The notes beneath the pieces are model-generated. The model searched no databases and was not told where the DNA came from. It was given only the letters and a program-made list of their open reading frames with translations. A DNA stretch of 64,000 nt from Phymorhynchus buccinoides (taxonomy: Eukaryota > Mollusca > Gastropoda > Neogastropoda > Raphitomidae), in NCBI GenBank assembly GCA_017654935.2, contig CM065690.1:9600906-9664905 (forward strand). The letters are read 5' to 3'. How positions within the stretch are numbered: the first letter of the stretch is position 1; every line of letters starts with the position of its first letter. Positions 26,227-38,324 of the stretch are shown piece by piece. The position numbers were made by a program, and so were the translations under genes.

Positions 26227-29200
26227 GTAAGAATGCAGCTGATGATTGTGGTTTAAAGTGAACCTTTCCCATGTTTTGAACTAGGCATTTAATTTTTTTG
26301 CTGTACACAATCATGATCTATTTGTTGTGAACACAAAAATGTAATATATACATTGAAAGTGAAGGAACTCCGTAATATTAATTTGATTTAATGATGTTAG
26401 AAGATTCTGCATACCTACTGTTTGAACTTTGATATAATTTAAGTAAATGCATGCATTATTGTTGTAAAAAGTAATCTGAATTTGATTTGATTAGTGGCAA
26501 GCATTAGTCTGATTTAATTTGAAAAATACATCTACCTCAAAGGATAATCTATTGTGTTAATCTCAAAATATATTTCAATGTCCCCCCCTCCCCCCCCCCC
26601 CCCCCCCCCCCCCCTTAAAAAAAAGTGAAAGACAAAAGGCTTACAGTTACACTCTACAAAATTTTATAAAAATATGTTGTAAATTTTAGAAATAAAGTTG
26701 ATAAAATATCAGATTAAGATTGTAATAAGATTAAAATTATAGTCCCGTCAACAACTAAGGCCATATCAGGGCTGTCACCACGTTAAATCTTACAGCGTAT
26801 ATAAAAAATACCGGAAATTATAACCTCATTGCACATAACCTCATTATAACCTCATTGCACATAACCTCATTATAACCTCATTGCACATATCCTCATTATA
26901 ACCTCATTGCACATATCCTCATTATAACCTCATTGCACATAACCTCATTATAACCTCATTGCACATAACCTCATAACCTCATTGCACATATCCTCATTAT
27001 AACCTCATTGCACATAACCTCATTATAACCTCATTGCACATATCCTCATTATAACCTCATTGCACATAACCTCATTATAACCTCATTGCACATATCCCTG
27101 AATTGATAAATTGGACAATGTCCAGTGGATAATCCACCTTTACCCACAGGAGGACATGTGTTGATTGAAAAAAGCTTTGGTAAGATTATTTCCATTTATG
27201 ATTTTTTTTTTTACGGGGATAAATGTAGACATTACCATAAATCAATCATAAATCAGGCAAAAATAAATGTTAGCAGTCTAAATGTTTGTATATATATATA
27301 TATATTATTTAAATTTATTTTTTAATGACTTCCAGAGTTCCTTCGTGGTGGCCAGTGACCCCGAGAAGTGCGACGTGTCGTCCAAGTGTCGCATGGCGGT
27401 GAAGTACGGCCTGCCGGTGGTCAGTCTGGACTACATCGGGGACTGCGTGCGCGCCAACAAGCGCCTCTCCGTCGACCGATACACCATCGGAGGCAAAAGC
27501 AAGGCGCTGGACTTCCGCTCCGGCAAAATCTCAGGTGCTCATGTGCTGAGTGTTTGGGTTTTTGTCATAATTGACAAGAAAGAATACATGACAAGTGATA
27601 AAAAATGAACCAGCAAACTTCATCCTTGATGTGAGAAAAAAATTCGGTGATCGCGCTATGAATTTTGAAAACCAGTCCCTTCAGTAACAGTTGTGTGTAA
27701 CAGTATGTTTCTGCATGTGTGCGTGCGTGTGTGTGTGTGTAAAAAACCCCACAATATCAAAGCCTAGCAAAAACATATCAGTCCCTGGGACTCACAGGTC
27801 AAATTTGTTTTCTGTATTTTGGTTTTGCAATCAATAGCTTACCGATATTTGCCAGTAAACGCGATCACTGAAAATACTAGCATTGGTTTACATGTCAATG
27901 GTTTGAAGTTTGTGTATGACTTTTGTCTTTTGCGTCTTTAGTTTTGAAAATGGGATGGTCTGATGTAAACAATGTATTAAAGAAAGTATGCTTGTTTCAT
28001 ACGGACATCGTCTATATACTGGTACATTGTTATCAAAGTATGTTTTCAAAGACAGTCTGACTTATTCAAGTAATTGGCTTTAGAATTTAATATGCCTGAC
28101 TAAAATTTTTAATTTGCCATGTGCTTTTTAAATGTATCTAATCAACCAATGTCGATAATAAGCAATTTAATTGTTGTTGTCATACCCTGGCTAAAAGACT
28201 CCAGGGATCATCCGAACAGCCAAAACACTTGAACATTATGGTACAAATGCATCGTCTAGGGATGAGAACATTACATGTGTGACCGTTTTGATTACCTCAC
28301 CACATGGGTAGCCACACTCCGACTTCAGGGGAATAAGCAGTTTTAATTTTGCTTTGTTAACACAGCTACCGACTCGTCCAAATCGACGACAAGCGGAAGT
28401 CGCTTCAAAGCGAGGCCTGCCTTCAACGTGCGCAGCGTGCCGGTGTGGCGCCCAGGTCAGCCCGACGCCCCTGTCTTCCAGGAGGACAACTATGAAGTGG
28501 CCAAATATGCCATCTTTGAGGTATAGATAGAGATGGGTTTTTATTGTTTGTTTTTTGGTTTCATCAGATTTAAGTAGACAGTAGAATCCCAGGAGTATCA
28601 TGCCTCACAAATACCCCCCTGGGGATACTGGTGTCACGATAAATAAGTACCTGCCATGAAATATCTACCTCTCGCATGCGAACTATGACCATCTAACCCT
28701 AACCCTATCCCTAACCCTAACCCTAGCCCTATCCCTAACCACGGAAAGAACCAAGAAATAGAGCAGGAGGGTGTAAATCTACATATTTGACGAGAAATCG
28801 ATGCACTTAGTTTCGTAAAATTCACAATGGCGGACAATTCTGATTGGCTAGGCGCCGGCTAGGCCTACTTATTTCATGAGGTAGGATATTCTCTTCACAC
28901 CGGGTACAAATTTGAGAGGGAGGTGTGTGTGTTTGTGTGCGTGCGTGTGTGTGTGACTAATGTATAAGATAGACAATGATTGTTTTTGAGGGTCTTAGAT
29001 TTGATCAGATCAGGCGTATTTGAAGCCTAAGAGCAGTAACACACTGTATCGTTTTTATTGCCATCAGATCTGTGACAGAAGAAATATTTATCGACATATC
29101 TATAGATACAATATTCACCATTGTTTTGGTTTTTTTATCGTAAAGATGGCAAATTGAACTGTTATTATCTCCTAAATTAGTAAGAAATCTACAGAATTAT

Positions 29201-29528
29201 TTTCTATTCCTTTCAATCCTACTCTGCGTGTTGAGCACATTCATTCATTGTGTGCTTGTTATGCTGTGTGCATTGGGATATGTTTTTTGTTGTTGTTTGG
29301 CCTAAGTCCAAGGTGAAATTGTGTGGTTCAGGGTATGAAGAAGAAGGCGGACGCTGCCACTTTCTGTTGCCTGGAGATTCACGTGGCGTGTGGAGGGCAG
29401 GATCCTCAGACCCATGACAGCAACGCTCCTAAATATCGACTACACTCACACTTTGGAAATCTTCACGATGTGATGGTTAGTGAGGAAGGAGGATTGGTGA
29501 TGTGTGTGTGTGTGTGTGTAATAACGCA

Positions 29529-29577
<49 letters not shown>

Positions 29578-29873
29578 TGATGCAGTGTATGTGTGAGAGG
29601 GAGAGAGTGTGTGTGTGCATGTGTACATGCTTGTGTGTAGACTCTACTCCCACTTAGGAAAACTTCAGGATGTGCTGGTTAATGGATTGGGGTGTGTGTG
29701 TGTGTGCGCACGCGCCTGTGGGCGTGTGTGCGTTGGTGTGTAAATGCAAGAGTGCATTCGTTTGTGTTAGTGTGTTTGTGTGTGTGTATGTTTGTGTGTG
29801 TGTGTATGTTTGTGTGTGTACGTGTGTGCATATGCGCGTGCATGCATGTGCACATACGTCAGTCCCTGTCCAT

Positions 29874-29912
<39 letters not shown>

Positions 29913-31612
29913 ATGTGTATACAACCACGACCATAGCAGATTTTTTAATGCTGAATTGCAATGCAAACTACAGTCATCTTTTAGCAAACCATTGTATGCA
30001 GGCTGGCAAGGCGTGCACCACAGAACTGCGCTACGTGTCCTCAGCCGACCAGGCCGTCACAGGGTACGCCACTCTCTACAAGGAGCAGGTCACCGTGCAC
30101 AAGATGGATGTTGTAGAGGGCGCTTTCCCATCATTCATCAGGAATGTCGGATCAAAAAAACTGAAGCAGGTATTGCTGTATTGTCTTTACTTACTAAGGT
30201 TGTTTCTGTCGACACTGAAGGCTATATTAATCTTTTTTTTTATCTATCATAATAATTATTGTTGATCAAACAAGTTAGAAATTAAAGAGAAGCGCTGATG
30301 GATTAAAAAACAAAAATTGGAGGCAAAAAATGATCCCCTCAAAGAACATCTCATTACATTTTAATATACCGGTAGATCTCTTTTGTTGTTGTGGTTACAT
30401 TTTAATATAGATGTTTTGGGTTACGTGTTAACATAGATCTAAATTGTCATTTGGATTGATGAAAAGATGTGTCTTGGATATTTGTTGTCAGGATCACTTT
30501 AATTTGGTGTGCATGGATTAGAATGATTTTTTTAAATTTAAAGATTTACTATGAAATCTCAGAAATAAATGAGCATGATCATTCAAATAAAGTAATCCAT
30601 TACTCATTAATAACAAATTAAAAAATATAAAAATAATATTAATGAAAGATGTGAACAAATGTGCCTGTAGGATATGATCACTTGTCTCACTGCTGTTTGT
30701 TTGCACTGTCTCAGTGCTTTCTTGTGTCTGTTGCCTTTACTATTTAAGATTTGTATTATTTAAAGCACTAAGTACAAAATACGTGTAGCAGTGCCATAGC
30801 CGACGAGGTTTAGCCGAGGCGTGGTTACCGCTACACCTATCTGTATTAATAAAAAAATCGGGACTTTACTGGTTTCGTACTGCCTCCGGGCATTGCCTCC
30901 AGTATTGTTCCCACCATATTTGTATTTACAAATGTCCCATATGTGTCTGATTCAGACCAAGAGGACGTAAAACACCATTTTGGTCGCCCAAGGTGAAAAG
31001 ACAAACCTAATAGTAATACTGAGACTGTTTATATTTGTTCCAAGGCAATATGTGTATGTACCAGTATTGTCTTTCTGCCTTGCTTCCCCCTACCTGTTTG
31101 TTCTGGGCCCATAATCATGTGTGCTGTTAAAGAGTTAACAAGGGTGCTTACATTCAAATAAGAAGTTTGGGCAGTTTAGTACAGTTTAAGTTTTACTACC
31201 CGTGTTGACTGCTTAACACGCACATATGATTACGGGCCCTGGAGATTTGTTTGAAGAACAGAGGTTATTTGGATGTGGCAGATTATGTCAGTGTTGGAGA
31301 GTGAGGTTGGAGAAGCCTCTCCGGCTGTGTCGGAGATTGTGGAGCACATCTGGAGAGAGGCTGTCGGAGAGGTGGAGGCCATATTGAGGACGCCCGTCAC
31401 TTCGGTGAAAATTGATCAGGTAGGGGCCTTTGATTGTTCAGTTGTGTGAAACCTATCAATGTGTTACAGTGTGTTCATTCAATTCATTAATGTTTGTTTT
31501 GCTCACTTGCGTTTCCTTTCTTTGTTACCATTTGGTCTGTGTATGTATGCTTGAACAGTTGGAAGTGTCAGGTAGCTGGCTCAGGGAAAGGTAAAACAAA
31601 AAAGACTGAGAT

Positions 31613-31648
<36 letters not shown>

Positions 31649-34376
31649 CACTTGATGGTGATGATGATTACAATAGTGATGCTGATCTTTTTCTTCTTCT
31701 GTGGTGGCCACCAACTTCTTTGTATAGACGTATCTGTACGCACTTAGGGATGTGACCTTACAAAAGGAAAGAAAGATAAAAGAAACAAAGGGGTGGGGCT
31801 GGGGAAGCGCTTATAGTGATTTGATGATTTACTAATCTTTGTTGATTATTAGGTGTTGTTGACACTGACAGTCTTGTTTATGAAGCGTTGGTGGTGATGA
31901 AGATGATGATTACAATAGTGATGGTGATGATTACAATGGTAATGATGATGATGATGACACTTCATGGTGATGATGAAGATGATGAATACAATAGTGATGG
32001 TGATGATGAAGATGATACTTACAATGACGGTGATGGTGATAATGAAGATGGTGATTACAATGGTGATGGTGATGATGAAGATGATGATTATGATGATACT
32101 GATGATGATGACAAGGACGAGGATGATGATAATGAAGATGATTTTGACAGTGACAATGATGATAACAATGATGATGATTGATGGTGATGTTGATACTTAC
32201 ATTGACAATGATGGTGATGATGACTATGATGTTGATAATGACAACGACAATGATGATGATGATGACTGCGATGATGATGATGACTGCGATGATGATGATA
32301 ATGATATTGATGATGATGACGATGATAATTATGATGATGATGACGACTGTGAACTGCAGGTGGAGAAGGCAGAAGCCCTGATGAAGATGAGATGGACTGA
32401 TGATAAAGGAGTTATGATGATGATGACGACTGTGAACTGCAGGTGGAGAAGGCAGAAGCCCTGCTGATGAAGATCCGAGATGGACTGAAGAACAAAGAGG
32501 ACAACGACGTGGCCGAGGCTGTGAAGGAGTTCTACTCCACCCTTCCCCACAGGGCAGAGTCCGCCTCCTCCGTGAAGCCTTCTGTGGCCTGGCTCTCCAG
32601 GAAGCAGGACCTGTGTCAGGTGAGCATGCAGCTACAGACGCTGCTTTGGTGCTGCTCTTGTGTGTTATGTCTACCGTACTTTTTTGACTATATGTAAGAT
32701 GCACCATGTTATTAGGTACTTTATTGTCACAGAGGCGACTCTGTAAAATTTGGGTTGCTCCCACCTGGAGAGCGTGTCGCAGCCAGAGGCGCGCCACCCA
32801 ATTTTTTCTTTTGCATGCGATTGAAAGGGGGGGGGGGGTAAATTTTGACCAAATAACAAACTTTTTCGTTGCCACTGGGATTAAGTTGTGCTAAGTGCAT
32901 GGGCACACGGGATCGCAGTTTATCGTCTCATCCAAAAGACTCCACGTTCAGACCGTAAGGCCTAGTGCAAAGTGAGAAAAAAAATCCCATGTACCCAGGT
33001 TCAAACTCGGGTTTACTTGACTCAAGGCGAACGCTTTACCTCTGTGCCACACCTGTGGTGTGTGTGGGTGGGTGTGTATGTGGGGTTGCCATTTTGTTTC
33101 TATTAGGCGCACCTCCCCAAATTTTACACAAAATTCAGATTGTGTTATTACTTATAGCACTTTCATCACCATTTTGTTCGTTATTTTACAAGGCGTATGG
33201 GTCTCAGACTGGGATATACACCACACATGCATGCACGCACGCGCGCAGACGTACACACACACACACCCAGATTTCTGAATAGCTATTGATTTCACTGCTA
33301 ACTGCAGGCCTTTGATGGATATTTCTGACTAGCACACACATATATACATACTGGCTTTCTGTGTGTGTAGTTGATCAAGGACATGATTTCGGTGAGCCCA
33401 CGATTTCTGAATACCGAGCTATTGATTTTCACTGCTAACTGCAGGCCTTTGATGGATATTACTGACTAGCACACACATATATACATACTGGCTTTCTGTG
33501 TGTGTAGTTGATCAAGGACATGATTTCGGTGAGCGAGGCCACGTCGTGGTCTGTGCGGCCAGGGGTGCAGGCCAAGTACCGAGCTCTACGATGCAACATA
33601 GCCTGCGTGGACACCGACACTGCAGAGTTCAAGAACGTCCGCGAGGACTTGATGGCTTCTGTTGACAGGTTGGTGATTGTGACTGATTGTGGGGATATTG
33701 TTTTTGGTATAAGTGCGATGCAACATAGCTGATTGTGCAGCACTGCCTACAGCACTGACACTGCAGAGTACAAGATCGTCCATGAGGACTTGATGGCTTC
33801 TGTTGACAGGTTGGTGATTGTGACTGATTGTGGGGATATTGTTTTTGGTATAAGTGCGATGCAACATAGCCTACAGCACTGACACTGCAGAGTACAAGAT
33901 CGTCCATGAGGACTTGATGGCTTCTGTTGACAGGTTGGTGATTGTGACTGATTGTGGGGATATTGTTTTTGGTATAAGTGCGATGCAACATAGCCTACAG
34001 CACTGACACTGCAGAGTACAAGATCGTCCGTGAGGACTTGATGGCTTCTGTTGACAGGTTGGTCACTCAGTGATTGTGATGCAGTGTCTTTGCTGTTGTC
34101 TTTCTCCTTTAAACAAAAAATTTTTGGGGGGCATTTTACTTTTCAAACATGGTGCACATGACATAATAGTACAAACACAAGCAGCATGCTCACCCATGCA
34201 GACACACATACACATACTCAGACACACACACAGATATAGATATACCAGTACACTCACACACAAACATGCACACACACAGAGACACAGACATACAAACACA
34301 CACAGCGTGCACACACACACACATACATACACGCACGCATGCACACACACACGCATGCATGCATGTTGCATATTGC

Positions 34377-34409
<33 letters not shown>

Positions 34410-35978
34410 CTGTCTGTGTGTGTGTTGTTATGTTTTTCGTACAAGATATAAAGACTTGAACACTGCTCATGTGTTTGTCTAAGTTTATTGTCACTAGAGA
34501 GCTTGACTGTAATAACGCTGTTATGAGGGGCTGGCGAGGAAGTGTGCACATGCACACATAATTAGCGTGAAGGCCATTAACTGTTACTAAGCAACGCTGC
34601 ATGTGTGTGTGTTTGCGAGTGTATGTAAGGTGTGATGGCCTGTTCTTGTTCATATTTATGGATGCATTAGATATTATTTAACCCCTTCGATGCCAAGCCT
34701 GTTTCCCGTTCTGAGGCAACTATTTGCCAAGCCGTTTTAGGTTGCGAAGTCTATCGCAAAAAGGATAGAAAAAGGGAAACTCTTAGAATAACCCTATGAC
34801 GGATATTTCCGTGATGGGGCAGTTTATAGGTTACCGGAACTTGACGGAGATATCCGTGACGGGGCAGTGAAGAGGTTAATGATTGTTATTCCTTTGGCTG
34901 TGTAATCATTGCAGAGACATTGGCTTAAGCATCACCAGTGTGTATACCGTTCAACGACCCATCGAGGATCAGGCCTTTTGCCATGAGCTGCACAACAAAC
35001 GACACCTCTACCACTCTTCCAAAGTGGAGAACTTTCTGGGAATTCTGTCCAGGTCAGTTCCATCTCACAATCTTGTCAATTATGTTTTGGTGTTTTCTAT
35101 TACCACAGACTTGTGAAATTCGGGTCGCTCCCGCCAGGAGAGCGTGTCGCTGCTAGTGCAGTGCAACTCATTTTTGCCATGCTATGTGAGTTTGCGTCAT
35201 CCATCCCACCGACACAACACGGCCTACTTCTACAGAATAGTGGAATGGGCTTTAACGTGTGTGGGCAAGATCTTGTGCATGCGTTCACGTATGGGACCGC
35301 GGTTTTAAGTCTCATCTGAAGATCTAGGAAATAGGAGTAAAGTGTCTTTCCCAAGGACGCAACACTGCGGATGGAGCTGGGTTTGAATCCCCGCACTCGC
35401 AAACTTGTTGGATTATGAGCCGGCGACTAACCAACCGAGCGGGCGACTAGCCAACAGTAAAAGTGTGTGTGTGTGGTGTGTGCGTGCGTGCATGCATGCG
35501 TGTGTGTTGATATTGCGAAATGTAGGATTTCCGATCAGATTGGTGTGTCTAATGTTTGTTTTCCACATTTTGTTTTGTTTGTTGTTTGCCCTTTGACACC
35601 TTGTTCATGTAAGTCTGTTGTTTGTTGGTTGGTTGGTTTTTCAATATCTTGTGAAGCGCAGAATCATGTAAAAGTTTGATTGGTGATGCAAAATAGTTGT
35701 GTGAAACAATCAGTGGTCTGTTTTTTTCAGAGGGCTGCTGCTGCCCAAAGTTGTTGTGGACGACCATGGGGGGACAAGGTCAGACCCCGGCATGCTTGGA
35801 AGTGGCATCTACTTTGCCAGCGCCGCCAGGTGAATATTGGATATAGCATTCTTCCTATGTGACATTATTATATAATGTCTGTTGTGATAAATATTGAATG
35901 ATAATACACACACACGCACACACGCACGCACGCATGCACGCACACGCACATGCACACGCACGCACACACACACGCACA

Positions 35979-36013
<35 letters not shown>

Positions 36014-38252
36014 TGAAAGGAAGCTGTTCTCCTTGTACTACATTCAGACTTACTCACTCACTCACTGGTCCCTTGGCCGGGGATGGTCGTGGGGTCGCTG
36101 TGCTGACGAGAACACCAAGCTCCTCCATCCATGCCCATCATGTGCCAGTGCATGGGTTTCTGCAAAGGTCTTCTAGGTCCATTCAGTGATGTTGTCGGCT
36201 TATATGATTCATGAGCCACGAATCACATAGTCATATATTATTATATGCATGCAGACTACACCAGCTTAAAAACCCAGACACTTTTTCTCTTTCCCAGCAC
36301 CAGTGCCAAGTACTCCACCCCCAGCAAAGCGCGCTGCACACGCCTGATGCTGGTCAGCGAGGTGGCACTGGGGGAGTGTCGTGACGTCACTGCCACTGAC
36401 ACCAGCCTCACCCAGCCCCCCGACGGCTACCACAGTGTGCACGGAGTGGGCAAAAAGCATGACAACGCCTCACAGTTTCAGGTCAGTCATAATACACAGT
36501 GTTCATTCTGATGCACATTTGTGCATTTCTGATGCTCAAAACGTGCTATATGACGCACTGGGTTTTACACCAGTGCGTCATAATTAAAGAATTATAAACA
36601 GAAAATACAGTGGAGTACACTCAACACAAAGCTGGATATCACAAAATATTGGTTAACACACAAAGATCTGTTTGAACAGACAAAATCCTTTTTTATTTTT
36701 TTTTCAGATTATTATTAGGTACTTTAATGTTAGATGGCATGAACAGTTCACAGATTTGCTCTCCTTATAATTGCTTGGCCATGTCGTATTATCAGCTATC
36801 CTTTTACCTGTTCCAGGATGACGAATATGTGGTGTATAACGTCAACCAGCAGCGACTGCGCTACCTGGTGGAGTTCACCGTAGGGAAGGAAACTCCAGGC
36901 GCCCGTCTGCAGATTGAAGACACAGACGAACTGATGGACACTTATCTCCCCACACTGATGGCTGATGTTGGTAGGTTGGCCTGTGTGTTAAGTCAACATT
37001 TATTTCGCTTACGCAGTTTTGCTAACATGTATTTCTGACTATTGACCACTGCAAGTAGGGTTATTAACACCCTTGATGACAAGAGTTAAGCCCTTGTTGA
37101 TCAGTATCCAAAAGGGCATTCACTCTTGCAAAAGCAGCCATTAAGTGGCGACAGGAGTTAAAAAAATGTTTGGTCAGTAAATACTTCGTTTTTGCTACTA
37201 AATACTTCAATTGGGGGGCTTTTCAGAGTTTTTTGTCTCTGACAATATTTGAGGCCTGCCTCAATGGCTGCTTTTGCAAGAGGGAATGCCCTTTTGGATA
37301 CTGATCAACAAGGGACCCACTCTTGCATTCAAGGGTTGTTAATAACCCTTCTTTGCAGTGGCCAATAGTCAGAAAACCCCCCAGAAATGTTAGGGTTCTG
37401 TTTGCCTATCTTTTATTTAGCTTGTGCTGTTCTTCTGAATCAGATACCGTATTTTCCGGACAATAAGGCGATACTTTTTTCCCAGACTGAGACCCCTGCG
37501 CCTTATAATGTGGCTGATAATACAGTAAGAAAATAGAGTAACAAAATCTGAATTCTGAGTCAAATTTGGGGGGTGCGCCTTATAATCAGGTGCGCCTTAT
37601 AGTCCGTAAAATACGGTATGTCATGAAGGCAGTCTAGTGGCTGACAAAGCCTTGGGACAGTGAAGCTGAATGACTTTTGACGAGTGTTGAGTTGAGTGTA
37701 TGTTTCGTTGAACGTGGTCTGTGGCTCAATGTGTGTACGACGTGAAGAACCTTTCTGTCCCTCTGAGCTGGGTGAAGGCAGACCTGGTGGCTGGTAAGGC
37801 ACAGGTGCAGCTCAGAGCATCAGTGACTGTGCCTTGTTTGTGTGGTGAATTGGAAGGGACTGTAGCTCTGTGTGTGTGTGTGTGTGTGTGTTTAAGTGTA
37901 AAGTTGTGTGACATTTTGGTGTGTTATTTACATTAGAGTTATCTTTTGTAACTGTTTTCAATTGTTGCATTAATTTTGTATTTGCTTGATAAGCCCTCCA
38001 TGCCCCAAAAGGGGTCAACGGATTAAACAATCTTTGAATCTTTGTGTGTGTGTGTGTGTGTGTGTGTGTTTCAAGTTCAAGTTCAAGTATACTTTGATAT
38101 ATCCAAAAGATAAATTCAGGTTAGGTGCAACAACATGACATAGATACAACATAACTGAAAGAACAATAATCAAACGTGTGAAACAAAATTATACCAACCG
38201 AATAATTATCATTAAAATTCATTGCATCAACTTAGAAATGTGCACTTTTGAA

Positions 38253-38324
<72 letters not shown>

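Noticed and set aside
31888..32467. Asp/Met-rich open frames
   Set aside because: GAT microsatellite translated in different frames; the only coding part is exon 7.
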